Source: Longimicrobium sp.
GTDB taxonomy: Bacteria; Gemmatimonadota; Gemmatimonadetes; Longimicrobiales; Longimicrobiaceae
Length of the DNA stretch: 64,000 nucleotides
NCBI GenBank assembly: GCA_036389135.1
Contig: DASVQP010000117.1
Location: 1 to 64,000, forward strand
Direction: 5' to 3'
Of this stretch, positions 8,600 through 17,428 are shown in pieces. How positions within the stretch are numbered: the stretch's first letter is position 1; each line of letters begins with the position of its first letter. A program made the translations under genes and the position numbers. The notes below the pieces were generated by a model. That model was not told the DNA's origin, made no database searches, and worked only from the letters and a program-made list of their open reading frames with translations.

Positions 8600-8885
8600 C
8601 CACTTCCTGAACGAAGCGCCCCCGGGGCGGTCGCGTCCGGCCGCTGGCCTTCTGGCGCGCAGTGAAGGAAACGGACTTTGCTGCTCGCGATGATCTATCC
8701 CATGTTCGGCCGCACTCGCGGACCGATCGAAGCCACGGGGATTCGGTGGCGAAGCGGCCGCAGAACCCCTGGTACAAAACATGGGACAGTGCGGTGTGTG
8801 CGGCAGGGCCCGTCTCCTTCACTACGCGCTCGAGGATTGCGAACACGCGCGGGCTGTGGCGCAGGCGCTCCGTTCAGGAAATGGT
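8600..8885. repeat. Terminal-inverted-repeat element (family B)
   Basis: The element starts ACTTCCTGAACGAAGCGCC and ends with the reversed GGCGCTCCGTTCAGGAA. AGTGAAGGAAACGGAC lies inward at about 8660 and its mirror GTCTCCTTCACTACGCGC at about 8812. It shares this whole plan, and a central CCCATG/CATGGGA pair, with the copy at about 169-428. At roughly 260-285 bp with no ORF of its own, it resembles a MITE. It holds the false upstream extension of mcsB. Confidence 0.7.
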
Positions 8886-8930
8886 GGGGCAGACGTGGTG
8901 TTGGTGCGGTGGCAGGGACGCCGTCCAGGA

Positions 8931-9045
8931 GCGAATGAATTCGCCGCTGGAACCACACGAAGTCCGCCTCCGCCGACTGGCCCGCGAAGCACGAGACCGC
9001 TTCAGCGGTCTTCCCGTGGTTCCAGCCGGGGGATTCATCCCCCGG
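8931..9045 (-). repeat. Four-hairpin element (family C), reversed copy
   Basis: Four short palindromes stand in order: GCGAAT/ATTCGC (8931-8944), AGTCCGC/GCCGACT (8961-8978, one mismatch), AGACCGCT/AGCGGTCT (8994-9011) and CCGGGGGAT/ATCCCCCGG (9026-9045). Order and spacers mirror the copy at 16039-16162. It lies about 150 nt upstream of mcsB. Confidence 0.8.
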
Positions 9046-9122
9046 TGCCGCGTGATCCGGCGCGGATCCGGTCCGTTTGCGGCACGGCGACGGGCGACAG
9101 GCGATGGAGCGGCGGCGGGCAC

Positions 9123-9142
9123 GGGCGCGATGAATCGCGCCC
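9123..9142. repeat. REP-like palindrome (family D)
   Basis: GGGCGCGAT and ATCGCGCCC flank a GA dinucleotide, a perfect 9-bp inverted repeat. At least nine copies of this unit are spread through the window's gaps. This copy ends about 50 nt before mcsB; the ATG inside it (9129-9131) is not a credible start. Confidence 0.8.
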
Positions 9143-9192
9143 CTTCGAGGCCCCAGGCAGTTTTGCAGGTTTTCTCGCACGGATATAAGCGA

Positions 9193-10284
9193 ATGCCGCA
9201 GCTCCCACACGAATCCGACGCTGGCCTCGGGTGGATCGAGGCGGACGGTCCGCACGCGGACATCGTCCTCTCGACCCGCGTGCGGCTGGCGCGCAACCTA
9301 CAGGGGTTCCGCTTCGGGACGAGGGCGGACGCGGGGGACCGGCGCGAGGTGCTGCGCCTGGCCCGCGGCGCCGCCGAGGGGTCCGCCGCGCTGGGCACCG
9401 GCCGCGCGTACCTGATCCCCGATCTCCCCTCCACCGAGCGCCTCCTGCTGCTGGAGCGGCACCTGGTGTCGCGCGAGCTGGTGTCCGGGCACGGCGGGGA
9501 GCCGCCCTCGGACGCGGCGCTGCTCACCGGGAGCACCGAGCCGATCAGCGTCATGGTCAACGAGGAGGACCACCTCCGCCTCCAGACGCTGCTGGGCGGC
9601 TTCCGGCTGCACGACGCCTGGCGCTCCATCGACCGGCTGGACGACGAGCTCGGCGGAAAGCTGCCGTACGCGTACCATCCCGAGTTCGGCTACCTGACGT
9701 CGTGCCCCACCAACGTGGGGACGGGGCTGCGGGCGTCCGTCCTCATGCACCTGCCGGGGCTCGTGCTGACGCAGGAGATCGGCAAGGTGCTGCAGGGGAT
9801 CAGCCAGGTGGGGCTCACCTTTCGCGGCCTGTACGGCGAGGGAAGCGAGGTGGTGGGGAACTTCTTTCAGATCTCCAACCAGACCACGCTGGGCAAGACG
9901 GAAGAAGATCTGATCGACCACCTGCAAAGAATCGTGCAGCAGGTGGTGCAGTACGAGAGCTCCGCGCGCGACGTGCTCACCCGCGACGCGCCCCTGGTGA
10001 TCGAGGACAAGGTGTGGCGTGCGTACGGCCTGCTGAGGCACGCGAGGTCCGCCTCGTTCGAGGAGCTGATGAACCTGCTGAGCGGCGTCAGGCTGGGGGT
10101 TGGGCTGAAACTAATCCCCCGCGTGAGTGTACACACGCTCAACCGGATCATGATCTTCGCGCAGGCCGCGCACCTCGACCGGGTGGCGGACCAGGCGCTC
10201 CCGAAAGGGGACCCGGACGTACGACGCGCAGCCTACGTGAGAGGTGTTCTCGCCGCGGAGGAGTCTGGCTCGTCACATGCGTAA
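9193..10284 (+). CDS. mcsB: Protein-arginine kinase McsB
   Basis: McsB phosphorylates arginine residues to mark proteins for the ClpC protease. The 363-aa protein has the guanido-kinase core: VLSTRVRLARNL (phosphate-binding Arg), the catalytic acidic motif VNEEDHLRLQ at about 116-125, and TSCPTNVGTGLRAS with the active-site Cys at about 170. A C-terminal helical domain (about 250-350) completes it. The ATG at 9193 is chosen because everything upstream in the open frame is repeat DNA. No strong Shine-Dalgarno is visible. clpC follows after 54 nt. Confidence 0.94.
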   Translation: MPQLPHESDAGLGWIEADGPHADIVLSTRVRLARNLQGFRFGTRADAGDRREVLRLARGAAEGSAALGTGRAYLIPDLPSTERLLLLERHLVSRELVSGHGGEPPSDAALLTGSTEPISVMVNEEDHLRLQTLLGGFRLHDAWRSIDRLDDELGGKLPYAYHPEFGYLTSCPTNVGTGLRASVLMHLPGLVLTQEIGKVLQGISQVGLTFRGLYGEGSEVVGNFFQISNQTTLGKTEEDLIDHLQRIVQQVVQYESSARDVLTRDAPLVIEDKVWRAYGLLRHARSASFEELMNLLSGVRLGVGLKLIPRVSVHTLNRIMIFAQAAHLDRVADQALPKGDPDVRRAAYVRGVLAAEESGSSHA

Positions 10285-10338
10285 TACAGAGGGTAGCAAG
10301 CCGGTCCCCGGTCCAGCCCGAACTAAGGTCACGCCACA

Positions 10339-12834
10339 ATGAATTACAACTTCACCGACCGCGTCCGGAAGGTGCTCGCGATGGCCCGTGAGGAGGCCAT
10401 CCGGCTCCAGCACGACTACGTGGGAACGGAACACATCCTCCTCGGCCTGATCCGCGAGGGCGAGGGCGTGGCCGCCGCCGTGCTCAACAACCTGGCCGTG
10501 GACCTGGAGCAGGTCCAGGAGAAGGTGGAAGAGTCCGTGCGCCGCGGGAAAGCCACCATCGCGCTCGGCGAGCTTCCGTATACCTCGCGCGCCAAGAAGG
10601 TTCTGGAGTTCGCCATGGCCGAGGCGCGCGAGCTGAACCACTCGTACGTCGGCACCGAGCACCTGCTGCTGGGCCTCCTCCGCGAGGAGAAGGGGATCGC
10701 GGCCGAGGTGCTGGGGCAGCTGGGCGTTGGGCTGGAGGACGCCCGCCGCGAGACGCTGAAGCTGCTGGGCTCGGAGCCCAACACGCAGACCACCGCCTCG
10801 TCGTCGCTGGGGAGCGGCTCCGGCGCCACGCCGGCCGGCGGCAAGGGCGAGAAGAAGAGCAAGACGCCCGCGCTGGACCACTTCTGCCGCGACCTCACGG
10901 AGCTGGCGCGCCAGGGCGAGCTGGACCCCACCATCGGCCGCGCGGAAGAGATCGAGCGGGTGATGGAGATCCTGAGCCGCCGCAAGAAGAACAACCCCGT
11001 GCTCATCGGCGAGCCCGGCGTCGGCAAGACGGCGATCGTGGAGGGGCTGGCCCAGCTCATCGCGGACGGCAAGTGCCCGGACAGCCTGCGCGACTTCCGC
11101 GTGCTGTCGCTGGACATGGCGGCCGTCATCGCGGGCACCAAGTACCGCGGCCAGTTCGAGGAGCGGCTCAAGGCGGTGATGAACGAGATCTCGCAGAACA
11201 AGCAGATCATCCTCTTCATCGACGAGCTGCACACCCTGGTGGGCGCGGGCGCGGCGGAAGGCGCCATCGACGCCAGCAACATGCTGAAGCCGGCGCTGGC
11301 CCGCGGCGAGCTCCAGTGCGTGGGCGCCAGCACGCTGAACGAGTACCGCAAGTACATCGAAAAGGATGGCGCCCTCGAGCGCCGCTTCCAGACGGTGTCG
11401 GTGGACCCGCCCTCCATCGAGGAGGCGATCCAGATCGTCACGGGGCTGCGCGGCCACTACGAGGACCACCACCGCATCCAGATCTCGGACGAGGTGATCG
11501 AGGCCGCGGTGAAGCTGTCGGAGCGCTACATCACCGACCGCTTCCTGCCGGACAAGGCGATCGACGTCATCGACGAGGCCGGCGCGCGCGCCCGCCTGGC
11601 CACCCAGGTGCCGCCGCCCGAGGTGAGCGACCTCAAGCGCGACCTGGAGCTGCTGGGCGACAAAAAGGACGAGGCGATCCGCGACCAGGACTTCGAGCGC
11701 GCCGCCGAGCTCCGCGACAACGAGCGCGAGCTGCAGCGCAAGATCCAGGAGCGCGAGAAGCTGTGGGAGGAGGAGCGCCGCACCAACCGTCCGGCGCTCA
11801 CCGAGGAGAACGTGGCGTTCATCGTCAGCCGCTGGACCGGCATTCCCGTCACGCGCCTGAAGCAGGCGGAGACGGCGCGCCTGGTGGGGATGGAGGACGA
11901 GCTGCACCAGAAGGTGGTGGGGCAGGACCGTGCGATCACGGCCATCAGCCGCGCCATCCGCCGCAGCCGCGCGGGGCTCAAGGACCCCAAGCGCCCCATC
12001 GGCTCCTTCATCTTCGCGGGCCCCACGGGCGTGGGCAAGACGGAGCTGGCGCGCGCCCTGGCGGAGTTCCTCTTCGCGGATCGCAACGCGCTGATCCGCG
12101 TGGACATGAGCGAGTACATGGAGAAGTTCTCCGTGTCGCGGCTCATCGGCGCCCCTCCGGGGTACGTGGGCTACGAGGACAGCGGCACGCTCACCAAGGC
12201 CGTGCGCCGCAAGCCGTACTCGGTGGTGCTGCTGGACGAGATCGAAAAGGCGCACCCGGACGTCTTCAACATCCTGCTGCAGGTGCTGGACGAAGGGCAC
12301 CTGACGGACAACTACGGGCGGGTGATCGACTTCAAGAACACGGTCATCATCATGACCTCCAACCTGGGCGCGCGCGACCTGGGGAAGGGAAAGGGGCTCG
12401 GCTTCTCCACGGGGACGCAGCAGAGCAACTTCGACCGGATGGAGGAGAAGATCCGCGACGAGATCGAGCGGACCTTCAACCCCGAGTTCATCAACCGTCT
12501 CGATGACTCGATCGTGTTCCACCCGCTGACCCGCGAGCAGATCGCCAGCATCATCGGCAACCTGCTGCGCGACGTGGAGGACCGGCTCAAGGAGGAGGAG
12601 CTTACGCTTAAGCTCACCGACGACGCCGTGGACTTCATGATCGAGCACGGCTACGACGAGAAGTTCGGCGCGCGTCCCATCAAGCGCGCCATCCAGCGCT
12701 ACCTGGAGGACCCGCTCTCGGAGAAGATCCTGATGGCGGAGTACTCCCCCGGCGACGAGATCGAGGTGACGGTGGCGGAGGATCGCCAGTCGCTCGCGTT
12801 CCGGGCACTTTCCCCCCAGAACACCACGACGTAG
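10339..12834 (+). CDS. clpC: ATP-dependent Clp protease ATPase subunit ClpC
   Basis: ClpC unfolds substrates and feeds them to ClpP. The 831-aa protein has the full family plan: two Clp-N repeats (about 1-145), AAA domain 1 with Walker A GEPGVGKT (about 227), a middle domain with a UVR motif ([16 protein letters not shown]), AAA domain 2 with GPTGVGKT (about 560), and a C-terminal D2-small domain. An LGF tripeptide near 684 could be the ClpP-binding loop. With McsA and McsB upstream, phosphoarginine-directed proteolysis is the likely job; CtsR, the usual repressor of this operon, is not in the window. Confidence 0.97.
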   Translation: MNYNFTDRVRKVLAMAREEAIRLQHDYVGTEHILLGLIREGEGVAAAVLNNLAVDLEQVQEKVEESVRRGKATIALGELPYTSRAKKVLEFAMAEARELNHSYVGTEHLLLGLLREEKGIAAEVLGQLGVGLEDARRETLKLLGSEPNTQTTASSSLGSGSGATPAGGKGEKKSKTPALDHFCRDLTELARQGELDPTIGRAEEIERVMEILSRRKKNNPVLIGEPGVGKTAIVEGLAQLIADGKCPDSLRDFRVLSLDMAAVIAGTKYRGQFEERLKAVMNEISQNKQIILFIDELHTLVGAGAAEGAIDASNMLKPALARGELQCVGASTLNEYRKYIEKDGALERRFQTVSVDPPSIEEAIQIVTGLRGHYEDHHRIQISDEVIEAAVKLSERYITDRFLPDKAIDVIDEAGARARLATQVPPPEVSDLKRDLELLGDKKDEAIRDQDFERAAELRDNERELQRKIQEREKLWEEERRTNRPALTEENVAFIVSRWTGIPVTRLKQAETARLVGMEDELHQKVVGQDRAITAISRAIRRSRAGLKDPKRPIGSFIFAGPTGVGKTELARALAEFLFADRNALIRVDMSEYMEKFSVSRLIGAPPGYVGYEDSGTLTKAVRRKPYSVVLLDEIEKAHPDVFNILLQVLDEGHLTDNYGRVIDFKNTVIIMTSNLGARDLGKGKGLGFSTGTQQSNFDRMEEKIRDEIERTFNPEFINRLDDSIVFHPLTREQIASIIGNLLRDVEDRLKEEELTLKLTDDAVDFMIEHGYDEKFGARPIKRAIQRYLEDPLSEKILMAEYSPGDEIEVTVAEDRQSLAFRALSPQNTTT

Positions 12835-12841
12835 GGATCAA

Positions 12842-15316
12842 GTGCAACCAAAGAACCGGGGGGGACGGGCCGCCGCTGCGGCCCTCCTCCTTCTCGCCTT
12901 CGGCGGCGCACTCCCCCGCGCCGCCCACTCCCAGGATCCCACGACGCCGGCTCCCGCGGCCCCCGCCCAGCCGGGGGTTCGCGTGGACACGGTGCTCGTG
13001 CGCGGCAACGTGCGCCTCACCGAGGCGCAGGTGCGCGGCGCGGGAGCGATCCACAGCGGCGCGTACATCACGCCCACCCAGATCCCCGCGGCCATCAACC
13101 GGCTGATGGCCACGGGGCAGTTCGAGACGGTGGACGTGCTCTTCCGCCCCGTAGCGGCCGACCACGGCGCCATCATCCTGCAGGTTCGCGAGCGCCCGCT
13201 GCTGGGCGAGGTGACCTTCCAGGGGCTGAAGAGCGTGAGCGGGGGCACGGTGCGCGACTCGGCCAAGCTCAAGTCCGGCGAGCCGCTCAACCCGCAGCGC
13301 GTGCGCGACGCGGAGAAGCTGGTGCGCGACCTGCTGGCCAAAAAGGGCGTGCAGCTCACCTCCATCGACACCACGCTGCGCCCCATGCCCAACGCGGCGC
13401 AGGGGGTGCGGCTGACCTTCAACGTGCGCGAGGGCGGCCGCCTGGCGATCGCCGACGTGGACTTCCGCGGCAACCGGGCCTTTGGCGACGACAAGCTGGA
13501 AGGCGCCATGGACACCAAGGAGGAAGGCTTCTTCTGGTTCCGCGGCGGGCGGTTCGATCGCGAGGTGTTCAACGCGGACCTGCGCGAGAACCTGCCCGCC
13601 TACTACGCGAAGCACGGCTACATCGACTTCGCCGTGGTGCGCGACACGCTGGAGGTGGACCCGTCCACTGGCAAGGCGCGCCTGGTGATCGAGGTGAACG
13701 AGGGGCCGCAGTACCGGCTGGCCGAGCTTTCGGTGGTGGGGAACTCCCGCTTCCCGACGGACGACCTGCGCCGCCTGCTGACCACGCAGCGCCGCTCGGT
13801 GCTGGGGCTGCCCTTCGGCGGCACGGACACGCAGGAGGCGGGCGAGGTGTTCGACCGCGCCGCGCTGGACGCCGCCGTGCGGCAGGCGCAGCAGCTGTAC
13901 CGCAACGAGGGCTACCTGTACGCGCAGGTGGAGCCGGTGGTGGAGCGGATTCCGGCGCAGCCGGGGCGCGCCCCCACGGTGAACGTCACCATGGCGGTGA
14001 GCGAGCGCAGCCCGTTCTACATCCGCAACATCGCCATCGAGGGGAACACCACCACGCACGAGTCGGTGATCCGCGACCGCCTGTGGCTGCTCCCGGGCGA
14101 CGTGTACAACGAGGAGCGCGTCCTCCAGAGCTACCAGAGCATCAACGGCCTGGGCTTCTTCGAGAGCCCCATGCCGATGCCGGACATCAACCCGGACCCG
14201 GAGACGGGGCAGGTTGACCTGGTGTTCCACGTCAAGGAGAAGCAGACGGGGAACCTGAACTTCGGCACGGTGTTCGGCGGCGGGTACGGCGGCAACTCGG
14301 GGCGCGTGGCCGGCTTCATCGGCTATCAGCAGCCCAACCTCTTTGGGCAGGGGAAGCAGGCGGCGCTGCGGGCCGAGTACGGCTACGGGCGCAGCACCTT
14401 CGAGGCGAGCTACACGGACCCGGCGCTGGCCGGCACGCGCAACTCGGGGAGCTTCTCGGTCTACCGCCGCGGCGACCGCTACGTGCGCTTCGGCAACGGG
14501 CGGCGGCTGGTGACGGGCGGCAGCGTGAACTTCGGCATCCCGGTGCCGGGCTCCACGCGCACCCGCGCCTTTTTGGGCTACTCGCTCTCCAATACGTCGT
14601 ACAACGCGTCGGACAACGAGGAGTGCGGCGGCGGCGAGAACCAGAGCATCTTCTGCCTTGAAGACGCGCTGGCGAGCCGCCTCTCGGCGTCGCTCACGCG
14701 CGACACCAAGAACCACCCGCTCTTCCCCACGCAGGGCGTGCGCGAGTCGATCTCGCTGGAGCAGACGGGCGGCCCGCTGGGCGGCACCGGCAACTACCAG
14801 AAGGTGATGGGCGAGGCGGAGTGGTGGGCCCCGGTGGCGGCCATCGGTGGCGGCCCGCGCCCCATCCGCATGGCGCTGGGGGTGCGCGCCAACGCCGGCA
14901 CCATCTTCGGCGAAGTGGGGCCGTTCCCCTTCGAGCGGTTCTACATCGGCGGCGTGCAGACGAGCCAGCCGCTGCAGCTTCGCGGCTACCAGGAGTTCAG
15001 CATCGGGCCGCGCGGCTACGACGTGAACTGCCGCAGCCGCTTCCTGCAGGGGTGCCTGGGCGACTCGTTCCTCACCATGAGCGGCGAGCTGGCGGTGCGG
15101 GTGAGCGACATCCTCTCGGTGCACGCGTTCAGCGACGCCGGGAACGTGTACGACGACGTCTCGCAGTTCGACCCCACGCGCCTCTTCCGCAGCGCGGGTG
15201 TGGGCGGCACGCTGGTGACCCCGTTCCTGGGCGCCATCGGCGTGGACGCGGCGTACGGGTTCGACCGGGCGCAGCCCGGGTGGCAGGTCCACTTCCGGCT
15301 GGGCAACCAGTTCTAA
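12842..15316 (+). CDS. bamA: Outer membrane protein assembly factor BamA
   Basis: BamA is the barrel subunit that inserts other barrels into the outer membrane. The 824-aa protein begins at a GTG 7 nt after clpC and has a clear Sec signal (AAAAALLLLAFGGALPRAAHS). POTRA repeats follow (about 45-430). The C-terminal barrel (about 450-824) has the conserved loop-6 motif, here LRGYQEF rather than VRGF, and ends in F as outer-membrane proteins do (RLGNQF). skp follows 19 nt later, the order seen in many diderms. Joining clpC directly to bamA is unusual. Confidence 0.95.
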   Translation: MQPKNRGGRAAAAALLLLAFGGALPRAAHSQDPTTPAPAAPAQPGVRVDTVLVRGNVRLTEAQVRGAGAIHSGAYITPTQIPAAINRLMATGQFETVDVLFRPVAADHGAIILQVRERPLLGEVTFQGLKSVSGGTVRDSAKLKSGEPLNPQRVRDAEKLVRDLLAKKGVQLTSIDTTLRPMPNAAQGVRLTFNVREGGRLAIADVDFRGNRAFGDDKLEGAMDTKEEGFFWFRGGRFDREVFNADLRENLPAYYAKHGYIDFAVVRDTLEVDPSTGKARLVIEVNEGPQYRLAELSVVGNSRFPTDDLRRLLTTQRRSVLGLPFGGTDTQEAGEVFDRAALDAAVRQAQQLYRNEGYLYAQVEPVVERIPAQPGRAPTVNVTMAVSERSPFYIRNIAIEGNTTTHESVIRDRLWLLPGDVYNEERVLQSYQSINGLGFFESPMPMPDINPDPETGQVDLVFHVKEKQTGNLNFGTVFGGGYGGNSGRVAGFIGYQQPNLFGQGKQAALRAEYGYGRSTFEASYTDPALAGTRNSGSFSVYRRGDRYVRFGNGRRLVTGGSVNFGIPVPGSTRTRAFLGYSLSNTSYNASDNEECGGGENQSIFCLEDALASRLSASLTRDTKNHPLFPTQGVRESISLEQTGGPLGGTGNYQKVMGEAEWWAPVAAIGGGPRPIRMALGVRANAGTIFGEVGPFPFERFYIGGVQTSQPLQLRGYQEFSIGPRGYDVNCRSRFLQGCLGDSFLTMSGELAVRVSDILSVHAFSDAGNVYDDVSQFDPTRLFRSAGVGGTLVTPFLGAIGVDAAYGFDRAQPGWQVHFRLGNQF

Positions 15317-15335
15317 CTTTTCTCGGAGCAGTGTG

Positions 15336-15908
15336 ATGCGACGTTTTCTTTCGATCGGTTTCCTGGGCGCCGCCGCGGCGCTCGTGCTGGGTGCGGCGCC
15401 TGCTGTGGCGCAGCAGGGTCAGTTCCGGATCGGGGTGGTGAACACCCAGCGCGTGCTGGCCGAGCTCCCCAGCGTGGGTGCCGCGCAGCGCTCGCTGGAG
15501 AGCGAGCTGGGCCGCTACCGCACCGAGGTGGACACGCTGGAGCGCTCGCTCCAGCGCCGCCAGGAGGCGCTGCAGGCCAACACCACGCTGACGGCGGCGG
15601 CGCGCACGCAGCAGCAGCAGGCGCTGCAGCAGAGCGTGGCGGCGTACCAGCAGCGCGTGGCGCAGCTCAACCAGCTCGCCGAGCAGCGCCAGCAGGCGGT
15701 GGTCGCCCCCGTGATGCGCCAGGTGACGGAGGCGATCGAGCGAATCCGGCGCGAGCAGGGCTTCTCGATGATCTGGGACGCCGCGGCGCAGTTCGTGGTG
15801 GCGGTGGACCCGGCGTTCGACATCACCGACCGCGTGATCGCGGCGGTGCGTGCGCTCCCGGCTCCGGCGGCCACCCCGGCCCCGGCGGCGCCCGCGCCCC
15901 GTCCGTAA
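15336..15908 (+). CDS. skp: Periplasmic chaperone Skp/OmpH
   Basis: Skp holds unfolded outer-membrane proteins in the periplasm. The product (190 aa) has a signal peptide ending AVAQQG (about 26), the family opening FRIGVVNTQRVLAELP, and a long Gln/Arg/Ala-rich coiled coil (about 50-125) that forms the tentacles. A Pro/Ala tail ends it. The ATG at 15336 is preferred to the GTG at 15333 because GGAG lies about 7 nt upstream. It follows bamA closely and is closed by a terminator. Confidence 0.9.
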   Translation: MRRFLSIGFLGAAAALVLGAAPAVAQQGQFRIGVVNTQRVLAELPSVGAAQRSLESELGRYRTEVDTLERSLQRRQEALQANTTLTAAARTQQQQALQQSVAAYQQRVAQLNQLAEQRQQAVVAPVMRQVTEAIERIRREQGFSMIWDAAAQFVVAVDPAFDITDRVIAAVRALPAPAATPAPAAPAPRP

Positions 15909-15959
15909 AGGCGCGCGCGGCGTTTGCCTCCGGGCGGCGTCTCCCGCTAAACTGAGTGC

Positions 15960-15992
15960 GCCCGCGGCTTCGGCCGCGGGCGCGCTTGTTTT
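15960..15992 (+). terminator. Intrinsic terminator after skp
   Basis: A perfect 9-bp stem GCCCGCGGC with a TTCG tetraloop (15960-15981) is followed by GCGCTTGTTTT. This closes the mcsB/clpC-bamA-skp run before the repeat-filled gap in front of lpxD. Confidence 0.85.
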
Positions 15993-16038
15993 GGGGGGGC
16001 GGATGCCGGCACCGGCGGCGGGCACCGGCGCCGGTGCA

Positions 16039-16162
16039 CCGGGGGATGAATCCCCCGGCTGGAACCACGGGAAGGCGGCTGAAGCCGGCTCGTGCACACC
16101 GGCATCGGACCCGGAGTCCGCGCAGGCGGACTTTGTGCGGTTGTTGCCGCGAGTTCACTCGC
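16039..16162 (+). repeat. Four-hairpin element (family C), full copy
   Basis: Hairpins in order: CCGGGGGAT/ATCCCCCGG (16039-16058), CGGCT/AGCCG (16076-16087), AGTCCGC/GCGGACT (16115-16132) and GCGAGT/ACTCGC (16149-16162). The spacers CTGGAACCACGGGAAG, CTCGTG and TTGTTGC recur in the other copies. It lies about 170 nt upstream of lpxD. Confidence 0.8.
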
Positions 16163-16194
16163 CGACCCCCTGGGGCCGGTGCGGTGGCGGGCAA

Positions 16195-16297
16195 GGGCGC
16201 GATGAATCGCGCCCCTACAATGGCATCCGCGCGCACGCGTTGTTCTCCCCCTCCCCCACGCTCCCCCGCGTGCGGGGGAGGGGGCCGGGGGGGCCTT
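16195..16297. repeat. REP-like palindrome plus C/G-rich inverted repeat upstream of lpxD
   Basis: A GGGCGCGAT/ATCGCGCCC palindrome (16195-16214) is followed by a C-run/G-run inverted repeat (about 16246-16297). The latter is a nearly identical reversed copy of the one at 22550-22597. No gene is visible in 15993-16330 apart from these repeats. Confidence 0.7.
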
Positions 16298-16330
16298 GCG
16301 AAAACACATGAGACGGGAAGGCGGAACGAC

Positions 16331-17356
16331 ATGCCGCACATGACGATCGACGAGATCGCGCGCATCGCGGATGGGGTGGTGGAGGGCGACGGGAGCCGCA
16401 CGGTGAGCGGGGTGGCGCCGCTGGAGGAGGCGGGGGCGGACCAGATCTCGTTCGTTGCCGAGGCCCGCTACTTTCCCTACATTCAGGCGTCGCAGGCCGC
16501 CGCGGTGCTCGTCGCGCGCGACGCAGACGTCCCCCTTCCGGCGCACATGGCCGCGGTGCGGGTGGACGACCCGCGCCGCGCACTTGCGCGCGTCCTTCCC
16601 GCGCTGTACCCGGAGCGGGTACCGGCGCCCGGCGTGCATCCCACCGCGGTGATCGGCGAGGGCGCCGAGGTCGCCGCCTCCGCCACCGTCGGCCCCTACG
16701 CGGTGATCGGCGAGGGGTCGCGGGTGGGCGAGCGGGCACGGGTGGGGGCGCACACGGTGCTGGGGCGCGGGTGCACGGTGGCGGAGGACGCGGTGCTGCA
16801 CGCGCACGTCACCCTGTACGACGGTGCGCAGGTGGGCGCCCGCTCCGTGATCCACAGCGGCGCGCGGCTGGGGGCGGACGGCTTCGGCTTCGTGTGGGAA
16901 GGCGGCGGGCACCGCAAGGTGCCGCAGGTGGGCGGGTGCCGCATCGAGGCCGACGTGGAGATCGGGTGCAACACCACCATCGACCGCGGCTCCATCGGCG
17001 ACACCGTGGTGGGGCAGGGGAGCAAGATCGACAACCTGGTGATGATCGGGCACAACTGCCGGATCGGCCGCCACGTCATCATCATCTCCCAGGTGGGGAT
17101 CAGCGGGAGCACCCGCGTGGGCGACGGCGCCGTCCTTGCCGGGCAGGCGGGAGTGGGCGGCCACCTGGAGATCGGCGCCGGGGCACGCGTCGGAGGGCAG
17201 GCGGGGGTCACCGCGAGCGTGGCGGCGGGGGAGACCGTCAGCGGCTACCCGGCCCGGCCGCACCGGGAGGCGATGAGGGCGCAGGCCGCCTTCTTCAAGC
17301 TTCCCGAGCTGATGAAGCGGCTGCGCGAGGTGGAGCGCGCCGTGCTGGGGAAGTGA
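16331..17356 (+). CDS. lpxD: UDP-3-O-acylglucosamine N-acyltransferase LpxD
   Basis: LpxD adds the second 3-hydroxyacyl chain to the lipid A precursor, using acyl-ACP. The 341-aa protein has the family's N-terminal uridine-binding domain (about 1-105), then a left-handed beta-helix of hexapeptide repeats (about 105-310). The catalytic His is in VMIGHNCRIG, and a helical tail closes it. Length equals E. coli LpxD (341 aa). The ATG at 16331 has a purine-rich GGAAGG about 9 nt upstream. It leads the lipid A run lpxD, lpxC-fabZ, lpxA, Gfo/Idh, lpxB, acyltransferase, lpxK. Confidence 0.95.
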   Translation: MPHMTIDEIARIADGVVEGDGSRTVSGVAPLEEAGADQISFVAEARYFPYIQASQAAAVLVARDADVPLPAHMAAVRVDDPRRALARVLPALYPERVPAPGVHPTAVIGEGAEVAASATVGPYAVIGEGSRVGERARVGAHTVLGRGCTVAEDAVLHAHVTLYDGAQVGARSVIHSGARLGADGFGFVWEGGGHRKVPQVGGCRIEADVEIGCNTTIDRGSIGDTVVGQGSKIDNLVMIGHNCRIGRHVIIISQVGISGSTRVGDGAVLAGQAGVGGHLEIGAGARVGGQAGVTASVAAGETVSGYPARPHREAMRAQAAFFKLPELMKRLREVERAVLGK

Positions 17357-17428
17357 CCGCGCCGCCGCCACGCGCGTCGGAAAGCTGAAACGTGAACCGG
17401 GCCGGTACGCCGCCCCCCTGACCGATAC

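Noticed and set aside
8662-9192. Upstream extension of the mcsB frame
   Set aside because: All of it lies in repeat families B, C and D. Protein similarity to McsB begins only after the ATG at 9193.
10273-12648. Long open frame on the minus strand opposite clpC (791 codons), and a similar one at 12680-15292 opposite bamA
   Set aside because: Both are mirror frames of strongly conserved plus-strand genes. In very GC-rich DNA the antisense frames stay open by chance, and their translations are His/Arg/Val-rich with no domains.
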